Shown here: piece after piece, positions 25,835 through 34,760 of the stretch | Position numbering within the stretch: the first letter of the stretch is position 1 | Layout of the letters: each line of letters opens with the position of its first letter | Source: Streptomyces rubellomurinus | GTDB taxonomy: Bacteria; Actinomycetota; Actinomycetes; Streptomycetales; Streptomycetaceae | Reading direction: 5' to 3' | NCBI RefSeq assembly: GCF_000961885.1 | Contig: NZ_JZKH01000020.1 | Span: 34,843 to 98,842, forward strand | DNA: 64,000 nt | Translations under genes and position numbers: made by a program | Notes under the pieces: generated by a model | What the model was told of the DNA's origin: nothing | Database searches by the model: none | Seen by the model: the letters and a program-made list of their open reading frames with translations, nothing else

Positions 25835-28624
25835 ATGACGACTACGGACGAACAGGAGAACGGCGCCGCGCGCCGGCCGGAGCGGCGGGCGGGCTTACCC
25901 GGCCGTCGCGCCGCGGCCCGGGTGGCGGCGCTCGCGGTCGGCATAGCCGGCTGCTCGCTCGCGGCGGCCCCGGCGGCCTTCCCGCAGAGCGGCGACGGGT
26001 CGGTCACGGTCAAGGTGGTGCGGGCCGTGGACGCGAGCGGGGTGTGGACGCCCGGGCTGGAGCCGGGCATGGGGGGCGTGAAGGTGGCCCTCACGGACGA
26101 CGCCGGGGCGGGGATCGAGGGGGTGACGGCGGCCGATGGCACGGTGACGCTGTCGCCGGCCGGATCGAAGCTCACCGGCGGCAAGTACCGGGTGCAGGTC
26201 ATGAACCCGAAGCCGGGGGTGCTGTTCCCGGCCTTCGCCTCCCGCCAGGGGCTGGCCGGAAAGCCCTACCAGCTGTCCAGCAACGAGGAGTTCGTCGACC
26301 TCTCCGGCGGCAAGGACGTGGCGTACACCACCGGCCTGTGGAACCCGGGGGACTACTGCCAGAAGAACGCGACCCTGGTGACGACCTGTCAGCACCCTCC
26401 TCGCGAGGGCAAGTCGGCGCGCTCGCTGGTCTCGTTCCCGTACGACACGCGCGGCCAGGACGGCGTCGACGCCCACGTCACGAACATCGCGACGGACGCG
26501 GAGACCGGCAACCTCTACGGCATCGCCTGGAACCGGGCCGACAAGCGGGTCTTCTCCGCCGCCGAGGCCAAGCGCACCACCGACTACGGCCCGGGCGGGC
26601 CCGGTGGGATCTACGTCACCGACCCGGCGACGAAGACCACCGCGCTGTGGACGACCGTCCCCAACGCCGGTGACACGAAGCACGGTTCGGGCACCGACGA
26701 GGGCTTCCTGGCGGCGCCCGGGAAGGAGAGCCTGGGCGGGATCAAGGTCACCGACGACGGCAAGGACCTGTTCGTCGTCAACCTCAACGACCGGAAGCTG
26801 TACCGGTACGACGCGAGCGCGGCGACCGCGGCCGCGCCGAAGGCCGCGTACCCGATCCCCGACCCGGGCTGCCCGGCGGCCGGGGACTGGCGGCCGTTCG
26901 GCCTCGGACTGCAGGACGGCGTCGGCTACCTGGGCGGCGTGTGCTCGGGCGAGTCGACGGGCAAGGCGGCCGACCTGCGGGCGGTCGTGCTGCCCTTCGA
27001 CCTGGGCACCGGCGCGTTCCAGAAGCCGGTGCTGGACCAGCGCCTGGACTACAGGCGTGGCTCCACGACCGGCGCCGGCAACCCCTGCGACGGCGCCGGC
27101 TGGTTCCCCTGGCAGGACACCTTCCCGGCCACCCAGAACGGCACGAGCTGCGCCACCGGCTACATCGCCAACCCGGAACCGCAGATCGGCGAGATCGGCT
27201 TCGAGACCGACGGCTCGATGCTGGTCGCCTTCCGCGACCGCTTCGGCGACATGTCGGCGGCCGACCCGACCGGTGCCTCGATGGCCCGGGTGCTGCCCGG
27301 CGGCGACCTCGACAAGGCCTGCCTGTCGGGCGGTTCGTACGTGCTGGACACCAACGGCGGCTGCGCGCTGCCCGGTGGGCCCGGCCGGTTCTTCGACACC
27401 AGCAGCCTGGTCGGGCACCGCAACGCCGGTATGGCCGGGATGGCGCTCTCGAAGGTCGAGAACACCATCGCGCTCTCCGGGTTCGACCCGAACAACGCGG
27501 CGTTCGGCTACGGCACGATGTTCGTCCAGCGGGACGGCAAGCGCGACCCGAAGTACGGGCTGCAGCTGAACCCGCCGTACCAGACGGGGACGTACCCGCC
27601 GTTCGGCAAGGGCGCCTCGATGGGCGACCTCGAAGCGCTGTGCGACCAGGCGCCGCTGCAGATCGGCAACCGGGTCTGGTACGACCCGGAGCGCAAGGGC
27701 CTGCAGAGCCCGAGCCAGCGTCCGGTGGAGGGTGCCACCGTCCACCTCTACGACGAGTCGGGCAAGCTGGTCGGCACGACGAAGACGACGGCCCGCGGCG
27801 AGTACTACTTCGACGACTCGAACGTCGACGGCGGACTCAAGCCGAGGGCCAAGTACACCGTCAAGCTGGACAATCCGGCGGACTACGCCAAGGGCGGGCC
27901 GCTCTACCAGTGGGTGCCCACGGAGGCGAACGTCGGCGAGAACCACTTCGTCGACTCCAAGGGCGTCGTACCGGCGGGCGGGAAGTACCCCGAGAAGGCG
28001 CTGACCACCGGCGGGCCGGGCGAGAACAACCACACCTACGACTTCGGCTTCCGCCAGCAGGAGGGCGTCCTCCGGCTGCTGAAGCACGACCAGGACGGCA
28101 AGCCGCTGGCCGGCGCGAAGTTCCAGCTGTGGAAGGACTCCAACGGGACGGACGGCCTCCAGCCGACCGGCGACAAACCCGACACCAAGGTCGGCGACCC
28201 CTGCACCACCGGGGCGGACGGCCTCTGCCGGGGCAGCGGACTGCCGGGGACGTACTACTGGCAGGAGCTGAGCCCGCCCGCGGGTTACGCGGCGCCGGAC
28301 TCCACGGTCTTCGGGCCGCTGGTGCTGACGCCGGACAACCTGGAGGCGGGGGCCGAGGTGACGGCCGTCAACCGGCTGATCCCGACGCCCACTCCCACGC
28401 CCACCCCGACGCCGACGCCGACCCCGACGCCGGAACCGACCACCCCGACCACCCCGGCACCCCCGGTCGAACCGGCTCCGCAGGCGCCCGCGCCCGGCGG
28501 TCGCCTGCCCAACACCGGGGCGGGCGAGGGGGTTCCGATGGCGCTGGCGGGTGCCGTGGCCTTCACCGGCCTCGGCACGGTCCTGCTGGCCGTGTCCCGC
28601 AGGCGCCGCTCCCAGCGCCGCTGA
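25835..28624 (+). CDS. LPNTG wall-anchored surface protein with SdrD-B/SpaA-type repeats
   Basis: A 929-residue cell-surface protein. The N-terminus is a signal peptide preceded by a charged extension. Residues ~60-150 are a beta-sandwich, ~150-620 a large region with WNPGDY, FPYDTRGQDG and similar Gly/Asp/Tyr-rich motifs, and ~620-720 an SdrD-B/Cna-B-like repeat (QIGNRVWYDPERKG to KYTVKLDNPADYA). A SpaA-type prealbumin-like repeat follows (VLRLLKHDQDGKPLAGAKFQLW). A Thr/Pro tract leads to LPNTG, a hydrophobic helix and RRRR. Sortase should join it to peptidoglycan; no sortase is adjacent. The leucine codon at 25895-25897 is TTA, implying bldA dependence. ATG 25835 is chosen; 25823 is also possible. 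Confidence 0.82.
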   Translation: MTTTDEQENGAARRPERRAGLPGRRAAARVAALAVGIAGCSLAAAPAAFPQSGDGSVTVKVVRAVDASGVWTPGLEPGMGGVKVALTDDAGAGIEGVTAADGTVTLSPAGSKLTGGKYRVQVMNPKPGVLFPAFASRQGLAGKPYQLSSNEEFVDLSGGKDVAYTTGLWNPGDYCQKNATLVTTCQHPPREGKSARSLVSFPYDTRGQDGVDAHVTNIATDAETGNLYGIAWNRADKRVFSAAEAKRTTDYGPGGPGGIYVTDPATKTTALWTTVPNAGDTKHGSGTDEGFLAAPGKESLGGIKVTDDGKDLFVVNLNDRKLYRYDASAATAAAPKAAYPIPDPGCPAAGDWRPFGLGLQDGVGYLGGVCSGESTGKAADLRAVVLPFDLGTGAFQKPVLDQRLDYRRGSTTGAGNPCDGAGWFPWQDTFPATQNGTSCATGYIANPEPQIGEIGFETDGSMLVAFRDRFGDMSAADPTGASMARVLPGGDLDKACLSGGSYVLDTNGGCALPGGPGRFFDTSSLVGHRNAGMAGMALSKVENTIALSGFDPNNAAFGYGTMFVQRDGKRDPKYGLQLNPPYQTGTYPPFGKGASMGDLEALCDQAPLQIGNRVWYDPERKGLQSPSQRPVEGATVHLYDESGKLVGTTKTTARGEYYFDDSNVDGGLKPRAKYTVKLDNPADYAKGGPLYQWVPTEANVGENHFVDSKGVVPAGGKYPEKALTTGGPGENNHTYDFGFRQQEGVLRLLKHDQDGKPLAGAKFQLWKDSNGTDGLQPTGDKPDTKVGDPCTTGADGLCRGSGLPGTYYWQELSPPAGYAAPDSTVFGPLVLTPDNLEAGAEVTAVNRLIPTPTPTPTPTPTPTPTPEPTTPTTPAPPVEPAPQAPAPGGRLPNTGAGEGVPMALAGAVAFTGLGTVLLAVSRRRRSQRR

Positions 28625-28685
28625 ACGGGCGGACGGCCGGACCCGGTGCAAGCTGATCGGGTCTGACCGAGGCCGACCGACCCCG

Positions 28686-28728
28686 CTCGGGCGGGTTCCC
28701 GGACCACCGGTCCGGGAACCCGCCCGAG
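28686..28728 (+). terminator. Strong intrinsic terminator
   Basis: A perfect 20-bp stem: 28686-28705 pairs with 28709-28728 around a 3-nt loop, 62 bp past the surface-protein stop. Confidence 0.88.
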
Positions 28729-28794
28729 TGCTGTGCGCGCCCGCGCCCCGCCCGAACGTCGAGACCCGTACGACCCCTGAGGAAAGGCACGTCC

Positions 28795-29787
28795 ATGGCC
28801 AAGCCCCCGAAGCCGAGCGCGAAGCAGGATCCGAAGCCCCGCGCGACGCCGAGCGCGAAGCCGAAGCCGAAGTCCAGCGCGACGCCGAAGCCGGGCGCGG
28901 CGTCGGCGCCGACGAAGGACTCGGCCGCCGACCGGACCCGGCCGCGCCGGCGCCGCCGCTGGCTCGGGGCGCTGGTCGCGGTCGCGGTGTGCGGCGGCGC
29001 GGCGGGCGGGCTGGCCGTCTACCGGACGGTCTCCGACGAGGCGGCTGAGCGCCCGGTGACGGTCGACGAGGCCTCTCGGCTCGCCCTGTCCCGGCTGAAC
29101 CTCTACCAGGCCAGCCCGGTGGCCGTCGCCCTCACCGCCGACGAGGGCAGCGGGGTGCGGATCCAGGTGACGGGCGTCCTGGACTACCGCACCCACCACG
29201 GCGTCGGCAGCTACCGGATCACCGGCCCCGGTGGCGCGACCCCGCCCGCCCGGCAGGCCGGGCCGGCCGTCGAGCCATCGACCGGGAGCACGGCCGGAAC
29301 CACGGCCGGAACCACGCCCGGCCCGCGCACCGACGAGGGTCTGATCGTCTGGGACACCGGCGGCCTCGGCCTGGCCCCCGCGCCGGCCGGGGTGCCGGGG
29401 CAGCCCTGGGAGCAGGCCGAGCACGTGCCCCGGCCCGGCTGGTCCCCGCGCTCCTACACCACGGACCCGCTCGACGCCGGCCTCCAACTGCTCGTCCAGC
29501 TCGGCGCGGACCGGCCCGACAACCCGCTGCTGCTGGCCCAGTCCGGCGCCCGCTGGCTCGGCCGGGACCGGATCGACGGGCGCGACTACGACCGCTTCGC
29601 GGGCCCGCGCGCCCAGGGCTCGGCCCCGGACGGCGGCCGCTCCCCGCTCACCTACTGGCTGGACGGCGACGGCGGCCTGCGCCGGGTCACCATGCGGATG
29701 GCGGGCCTGGGCACCCCGACCTCGATCGACTTCGGCGGGCGCGACGCCGCCGCGAAGCTCCCGGAGGCGCCGTGGGTGACGGGCTGA
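28795..29787 (+). CDS. Membrane-anchored protein of unknown function
   Basis: A 330-residue protein with a Lys/Pro-rich cytoplasmic tail (repeated AKPK/SATPK), a basic stretch RPRRRRRW, one transmembrane segment (LGALVAVAVCGGAAGGLAVY) and an outer domain of ~260 residues. The outer part has beta-strand patterns (VAVALTADEGSGVRIQVTGVLDY; GLIVWDTGGLGLAP) and a Ser/Thr/Gly linker. It resembles actinobacterial lipoprotein-like outer domains but has no lipobox. Function is unknown. A ribosome site GAGGAAAGG precedes ATG 28795. Confidence 0.72.
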   Translation: MAKPPKPSAKQDPKPRATPSAKPKPKSSATPKPGAASAPTKDSAADRTRPRRRRRWLGALVAVAVCGGAAGGLAVYRTVSDEAAERPVTVDEASRLALSRLNLYQASPVAVALTADEGSGVRIQVTGVLDYRTHHGVGSYRITGPGGATPPARQAGPAVEPSTGSTAGTTAGTTPGPRTDEGLIVWDTGGLGLAPAPAGVPGQPWEQAEHVPRPGWSPRSYTTDPLDAGLQLLVQLGADRPDNPLLLAQSGARWLGRDRIDGRDYDRFAGPRAQGSAPDGGRSPLTYWLDGDGGLRRVTMRMAGLGTPTSIDFGGRDAAAKLPEAPWVTG

Positions 29788-29805
29788 CCCTCCGTCGGTC
29801 CGGGC

Positions 29806-30189
29806 TCAGCCCGCGGCGGCGTCCGCGTCCGCCTCGTCGGGGGCGTCGCTGAGCCCCAGCCGCAGGTGCTCGATGTGGTAGACGGCCTGGTCGAGCAGCG
29901 CCGCCACGTGGTTGTCGTACAGCGCGTAGACGACCGAGCGGCCGTTGCGCTGCCCGACGACCAGGCCGAGGTTGCGCAGCAGCCGCAGCTGGTGCGAGCA
30001 GGCGGACTGCTCCAGGCCGACCTCGGCGGCCAGTTCGGTGGCGGCGCAGGGCCCTTCGCGCAGGCGGGAGAGGATCAGCAGGCGCGAGGGGGTGGCCAGG
30101 GCCTGCAGGGTGGTGGCCACCCGGGCGGCGCTGACGGCGTCCAGGCGGGTGTGCGGGACGGCGATCGAGGGGGCGGCTCCATGACCCAT
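29806..30189 (-). CDS. ArsR/SmtB-family metal-sensing repressor (zinc-type alpha5 site)
   Basis: A 127-residue winged-helix dimeric repressor. The DNA-recognition helix is LEQSACSHQLRLLRNLGLV, and the wing is GRSVVYALYD. At the C-terminus D92-N-H94, then ten residues, H105-xx-H108 makes DxHx10HxxH, the alpha5 interfacial ligand set of Zn/Co sensors such as CzrA and SmtB. It should release its operator when zinc or cobalt binds. It diverges from a P1B ATPase, its probable target. ATG 30189 is used; an upstream in-frame ATG would add a short Cys-containing extension. Confidence 0.88.
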   Translation of the reverse strand: MGHGAAPSIAVPHTRLDAVSAARVATTLQALATPSRLLILSRLREGPCAATELAAEVGLEQSACSHQLRLLRNLGLVVGQRNGRSVVYALYDNHVAALLDQAVYHIEHLRLGLSDAPDEADADAAAG

Positions 30190-30212
30190 GTCGCCAATAC
30201 TACAACTCATGC

Positions 30213-30228
30213 ATGAAGGAGCGTTCAT
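30213..30228. promoter_or_regulatory. Probable ArsR operator
   Basis: ATGAA (30213-30217), six bases, TTCAT (30224-30228), within ATGCATGAA...TTCATATG; an additional TTCATG follows at 30232-30237. This AT-rich inverted repeat is like the 12-2-12 operators of SmtB/CzrA sensors. It lies between the divergent repressor and ATPase. Confidence 0.6.
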
Positions 30229-30287
30229 ATGTTCATGTATGGTGGGTGGGTCGTCGGCCCCGCCGTGCCCCGAAGGGTTCCCCGCTC

Positions 30288-32282
30288 ATGTCCTCCTCCA
30301 CGCTGGCCGTGCTCCCCGCACCCCCGGCCCCGCCCCGCCCGGACGTCGCACCCCGCCGCCGCACCCGGGTGTTCGCCCTGCCCGAAGCCCGCTGGGCCGC
30401 CGCCGCGACCGCGCTGTTCCTGCTCGCCCTGCCGCTCCAGCTCACCGGCGCCCCCGGCTGGGCCTGGGGCCCGCTCTACGCCCTCGCGTACGCCGCCGGC
30501 GGCTGGGAGCCCGCCTGGGCCGGCCTGCGGGCGCTGCGCGAGAGGACCCTCGACGTCGACCTGCTGATGATCGTCGCCGCGCTCGGCGCCGCCGCGGTCG
30601 GCCAGCTCATGGACGGCGCGCTGCTGATCGTCATCTTCGCCACCTCCGGCGCGCTGGAGGCGCTGGCCACCGCCCGTACCGCCGACTCGGTGCGCGGCCT
30701 GCTCGACCTCGCCCCGGCCACCGCCACCCGGCTGCTGGACGACGGCACCGAGGAGAGCGTGCCGACCGGGCGGCTGGCCGTCGGCGACACGCTCCTGGTC
30801 CGGCCCGGCGAACGGATCGGCGCGGACGGCCGGGTGCTGGACGGCGCCGGCGAGGTCGACCAGGCCACCATCACCGGCGAACCGCTGCCCGTCGCCAAGC
30901 GGGCCGGCGACGAGGTCTTCGCCGGCACCCTCAACGGCACCGGCGCCCTGCGGGTCAAGGTCGAACGGGACGCCTCGGACTCGGTGATCGCCCGGATCGT
31001 GGCGATGGTCGAGGAGGCGTCCGAGACCAAGGCGCCCACCCAGCTGTTCATCGAGAAGGTCGAGCAGCGCTACTCGCTCGGCATGGTCGCCGCGACCCTC
31101 GCCGTGTTCGCCGTGCCGCTGGCCTTCGGCGCCGCGTTCACCGGCTCGCTGCTGCGCGCCATGACCTTCATGATCGTCGCCTCGCCGTGCGCCGTCGTGC
31201 TCGCCACCATGCCGCCGCTGCTCTCCGCCATCGCCAACGCCGGGCGGCACGGCGTGCTGGTCAAGTCCGCCGTGGTGATGGAACGCCTCGGCCGGACCGA
31301 CGCCGTCGCGCTCGACAAGACCGGCACCCTCACCGAGGGCACCCCGCGCGTCACCGACCTGCGCCCCCTCGCGGGCTCCGGCTTCTCCGAGGACGACCTG
31401 CTCGCCCTGGCCGCGGCCGCCGAGCACCCCAGCGAGCACCCGCTCGCCCGCGCCGTCGTGGACGCCGCCCGCACCCGCGGCCTCGCCCTGGCCGCGGCCG
31501 AGGACTTCGCCTCCACCCCCGGCGTCGGCGTCACCGCCGCCGTCGACGGCCGGATCGTCGCGGTCGGCACCCCGGCCCGGCTGATCAACGGCCGGACCGA
31601 CTCCGCCGCCGCCCGCGCCGCCGTCATCGCCGCCGAACTGGAGGAGGCCGGCCGCACCGCCGTCCTGGTCGAGGCGGACGGCGTCCCGGTCGGCGTGCTC
31701 GGCATCGCCGACCGGCTGCGGCCCGACGCCGCCGCGACCGTCGCCGCCCTGGCCCGCCTCACCGGCCGCACCCCCGCGCTGCTCACCGGCGACAACCCGC
31801 GCGCCGCCGCCCACCTCGCGGCCGAGGTCGGCATCACCGACGTGCGCGCCGGGCTGCTGCCGAAGGACAAGGTCGACGCCGTCCGCGAGCAGGAGGCCGC
31901 CGGCCGCAGGGTGCTGGTCGTCGGCGACGGCGTCAACGACGCGCCCGCCCTCGCCGCCGCCCACACCGGCATCGCGATGGGCCGGGCCGGCTCCGACCTC
32001 GCCCTGGAGACCGCCGACGCCGTCATCGTGCGCGACGAACTCGCCACCGTCCCGGCCGTCGTGGCGCTCTCCCGGCGGGCCCGCTCCTTCGTCGTGCAGA
32101 ACCTGGCCATCGCCTCGGTGTTCATCACCACCCTGATCGTCTGGGACCTGGTCGCCACCCTGCCGCTGCCGCTCGGCGTCCTCGGCCACGAGGGCTCCAC
32201 CGTCCTCGTCGGCCTCAACGGGCTGCGCCTGCTGCGCGAATCCGCCTGGCGACGGGCCCGCGCCGACGCCGCGGCCGGGTGA
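30288..32282 (+). CDS. P1B-type heavy-metal exporting ATPase
   Basis: A 664-residue membrane ATPase. Motifs in order: an actuator loop with TGEPLPVAK (~200), SPC metal-coordinating motif at about residue 299-301 in a transmembrane helix (FMIVASPCAVVLA), DKTGT with phosphorylated D343, HP in EHPSEHPLARAV, and GDGVNDAPALA near the hinge. No N-terminal CxxC metal domain is present. The neighbouring zinc-type sensor suggests export of Zn, Co or Cd. ATG 30288 is chosen over a longer reading that would begin in the operator region. Confidence 0.9.
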   Translation: MSSSTLAVLPAPPAPPRPDVAPRRRTRVFALPEARWAAAATALFLLALPLQLTGAPGWAWGPLYALAYAAGGWEPAWAGLRALRERTLDVDLLMIVAALGAAAVGQLMDGALLIVIFATSGALEALATARTADSVRGLLDLAPATATRLLDDGTEESVPTGRLAVGDTLLVRPGERIGADGRVLDGAGEVDQATITGEPLPVAKRAGDEVFAGTLNGTGALRVKVERDASDSVIARIVAMVEEASETKAPTQLFIEKVEQRYSLGMVAATLAVFAVPLAFGAAFTGSLLRAMTFMIVASPCAVVLATMPPLLSAIANAGRHGVLVKSAVVMERLGRTDAVALDKTGTLTEGTPRVTDLRPLAGSGFSEDDLLALAAAAEHPSEHPLARAVVDAARTRGLALAAAEDFASTPGVGVTAAVDGRIVAVGTPARLINGRTDSAAARAAVIAAELEEAGRTAVLVEADGVPVGVLGIADRLRPDAAATVAALARLTGRTPALLTGDNPRAAAHLAAEVGITDVRAGLLPKDKVDAVREQEAAGRRVLVVGDGVNDAPALAAAHTGIAMGRAGSDLALETADAVIVRDELATVPAVVALSRRARSFVVQNLAIASVFITTLIVWDLVATLPLPLGVLGHEGSTVLVGLNGLRLLRESAWRRARADAAAG

Positions 32283-32395
32283 CCGGGGAGGTCTGCGGCC
32301 GACCGGGCAGTGCGACGAGGGCGAGCGCGGCCGCTTCGAGCGCGACCGGCAGGCCGACGCCGCTGAACGCGTTGCTCGCCGGGCTGTGAGGGGGC

Positions 32396-32859
32396 CTATA
32401 CCCGGGCGGCCTCCTCGGTCCAGGCGCCCTCGGGGTGGTCGGTGACCGGCAGGTGCCGAACAGCGGCCCGTGCCAGCTCGGGTCCACCGGCTCGATCCGC
32501 AGCCGGTAGCCCTCGATGACGTCGGGCAGCAGCGTGCCCGGTGCGGTCGGCGCGCCGTCCCGCAGCAGCGCGGCGGCGTCGTTGAGCCAGTGCATCATCC
32601 CCTGCAGCTCCAGACCGGCCATGACCACCTCCGGGAGCCGGAAGGAGTGCCACAGGCCCACCGTGAAGGCCCAGTCCGGCACCTCCCCGCCGCCGCCCAC
32701 GCCGACCACGTGCCAGCCGTACTCACGCACGTGCGCCGTCCGCGTGGCCCAGCGCCGCCGCAGGCGCGCCCGTGCGAGCACGGTCGCGGAGGCGGCGGGG
32801 TCGCAGAGCACGCAGGGGCAGGGCGGCGAGGCGGTCGTGGTGGTGGTCTCGTCGGTCAC
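32396..32859 (-). pseudogene. DUF4262 gene broken by internal deletion/frameshift
   Basis: The 5' part (GTG 32859 down to about 32455) encodes a clear DUF4262 N-terminus: CPCVLCDPAAS, REYGWHVVGVG, then PDWAFTVGLWHSF and MMHWLNDAAALL, up to SWHGPLFGTC. The family then normally continues with aromatic-rich sequence ending in a short tail. Here that region is missing; in the next frame the sequence resumes as LPVTDHPEGAWTEEAARV and stops at 32396, a plausible C-terminus. Read straight through, the frame runs to 32215 over the end of the antisense ATPase gene, with unlikely residue content. An out-of-frame internal deletion is the simplest explanation. Confidence 0.65.
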
Positions 32860-32956
32860 CCGGGAATCCCAGCAGACGCCGTGGGCGGGCCCGTCACCTG
32901 GGTGGATAGGGTTTCGGGCGGTCCGCGTTCGTCCGAACACCAGCCGAGAGGCACCG

Positions 32957-34039
32957 ATGCGCCAGCTCTTCCTCGACCATGCCGAGCGGGTCGCCGCCCA
33001 CGCCGGGGTGGCCACCCGGCTCGCCCTGCTCAGCGACCGCCGGCTCGCCGAGCTGGTGGCCGCCGCCGCCCCGGCCGGCTCGGGGGTCGGCGGCCGGTGC
33101 GCGGAGCTGGAGGTCGACGGCACGCCGGTCTTCGTCAAGCGGGTGCCGCTGACGGACCTCGAACTGCACCCCGAGCACGTCCGGTCGACGGCCAACCTGT
33201 TCGGCCTGCCGATGTTCTACCAGTACGGCCTGGGCTCGGCCGGGTTCGGCGCCTGGCGGGAGCTGGCCGTGCACGCGATGACCACCCACTGGGTGCTGGC
33301 GCGCGCCTACGAGGGCTTCCCGCTGACGCACCACTGGCGCGTCCTGCCCGACACCCCGCCGGAGGACTTCGCGGACGAGTTCGGCGGCGTGGACGGCGCG
33401 GTCGCGCACTGGGACGGCTCGCCCGCCGTGCGCGCCCGGCTGGAGGCGATCGGGCGGTCCACCCACAGCCTGGTGCTCTTTCTGGAGCACGTGCCGCACA
33501 CCCTCGGCGCCTGGCTGTACGAGCACCGCGAGGCCGTGGCGCCGGACGGCCGGGGCACCGTGTCCACCTGGGCGGCGGACGAACTGGCGCGCGGCGCCGC
33601 CTTCATGAGGGCCCACGGCCTCGTCCACTTCGACGCCCACCTGCGCAACCTGCTCACCGACGGCCGGCGGATCCACTTCGCGGACTTCGGCCTCGCCCTC
33701 AGCGCGGACTTCGAACTCACGCGGGACGAACGGCGGTTCCTCGCCGACCACCTCGGCTACGACCACCACCACACCGCGAGCCACCTGATCCGCCACCACC
33801 TGCTCGACCGGCTGCCGCCCGGCACCGACCCGGACGGGCTGCTGCGCGCCTGGGCGGCCGGCCGCGGGCCCGCCGGCGTCCCGTCCGACCTCGCCGCGAT
33901 CCTCGACCGGCACGCCCGGTCTGCCCTCGTCCTGGACGAGTTCCACCGCCGGCTGCTGACCGGGACCAAGCGGGTTCCGTACCCGGCCGCCACCCTCTCC
34001 CTTTCCCCGTCCGACGTTGAGGAAGTGACCCCGCGATGA
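32957..34039 (+). CDS. Protein-kinase-like / phosphotransferase fold protein
   Basis: A 360-residue protein with the kinase fold signature. VDGTPVFVKRVPL looks like the ATP-binding lysine strand; LVHFDAHLRNLLTDGRRIHFADFGLAL combines a catalytic loop (HFDAHLRN) and metal-binding DFG. It has no transmembrane segment or PASTA repeats and is shorter in the N-lobe than Hanks-type kinases; it could phosphorylate a protein or a small molecule. Its stop overlaps the start of the next gene (ATGA), so both are coupled. TAGGGT at 32907-32912 is a candidate -10. Confidence 0.75.
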   Translation: MRQLFLDHAERVAAHAGVATRLALLSDRRLAELVAAAAPAGSGVGGRCAELEVDGTPVFVKRVPLTDLELHPEHVRSTANLFGLPMFYQYGLGSAGFGAWRELAVHAMTTHWVLARAYEGFPLTHHWRVLPDTPPEDFADEFGGVDGAVAHWDGSPAVRARLEAIGRSTHSLVLFLEHVPHTLGAWLYEHREAVAPDGRGTVSTWAADELARGAAFMRAHGLVHFDAHLRNLLTDGRRIHFADFGLALSADFELTRDERRFLADHLGYDHHHTASHLIRHHLLDRLPPGTDPDGLLRAWAAGRGPAGVPSDLAAILDRHARSALVLDEFHRRLLTGTKRVPYPAATLSLSPSDVEEVTPR

Positions 34040-34755
34040 GCGAAGCCCCCGATCCGGCCGTCCTGTACCCGGAGATCGCGCGGCACGGCAGCCTCGCCGC
34101 CGCGCTGCGGGCCCTGGCGGCGGAGCAGGGCCTGGTGCTCGACGCCGAGGCCCACGACGGCGATCCGCTGCGGCGCGCCGCGGCCGCCTCCGTGCTGCCG
34201 CACCGGGAGGCGGTGGCCGTCTCCGGCTGGGTGCACGAACGGCGCTGGTGGGTCAGCGCGTGGGCGACCAACGGGATGGTGCTCTCGGGGGTCACCGACG
34301 AGCTCGGCCAGGTCCCCGCGGTGATGGCGGCGTGGGCCCGTGGGGCGTCGGTCGACGAGATCGGGCGGATCGCCGGCTTCGACGTGCTGACCGGCCGCTT
34401 CGAGGTGCCGGACGGCAACGCCGTCGACGTGATCGCCGCGGAGTGGCAGTACCGGCTGAAGGAGGCGCGGGACACCGACTGGCCCGAGCACCTGGCACTC
34501 GTCGAAGCCGCCTACGCGGAACCGCGGTTGCGGCGGTTCTACCCCTTCACCAGCCACTGGGCGCTGCGCTTCTCCCGGCTGCCGCGCCCGTTCGTCCCGA
34601 GCTTCGCCACCCTGTCGGCGCCGAAGGGAGGCGGCACGTTCCGCGTGTCGGAGTGGGGCGCGGAGGGCTCGGCGGAGACCCGTGTGGCCACGGCGGCGGA
34701 GGCGGTCGCGATCGCCGTCGACCGAATCACGGCGGAGTTCGAGGCGGCCGGCTGA
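34036..34755 (+). CDS. DUF6193-type protein
   Basis: A 239-residue soluble protein matching my memory of DUF6193, a Streptomyces family often annotated with natural-product genes. Characteristic patterns: LYPEIARHGSLAAALRALAAEQG near the start, WWVSAWATNGMVLSGVTDE, then EWQYRLKEARD, LVEAAYAEPRLRRFYPFTSHWALRFSR and a C-terminal RITAEFEAAG. No catalytic motif is evident. Overlap of four bases with the kinase-like gene implies a shared function, perhaps as its substrate or partner, which is inference only. Confidence 0.7.
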   Translation: MSEAPDPAVLYPEIARHGSLAAALRALAAEQGLVLDAEAHDGDPLRRAAAASVLPHREAVAVSGWVHERRWWVSAWATNGMVLSGVTDELGQVPAVMAAWARGASVDEIGRIAGFDVLTGRFEVPDGNAVDVIAAEWQYRLKEARDTDWPEHLALVEAAYAEPRLRRFYPFTSHWALRFSRLPRPFVPSFATLSAPKGGGTFRVSEWGAEGSAETRVATAAEAVAIAVDRITAEFEAAG

Positions 34756-34760
34756 CCCGC

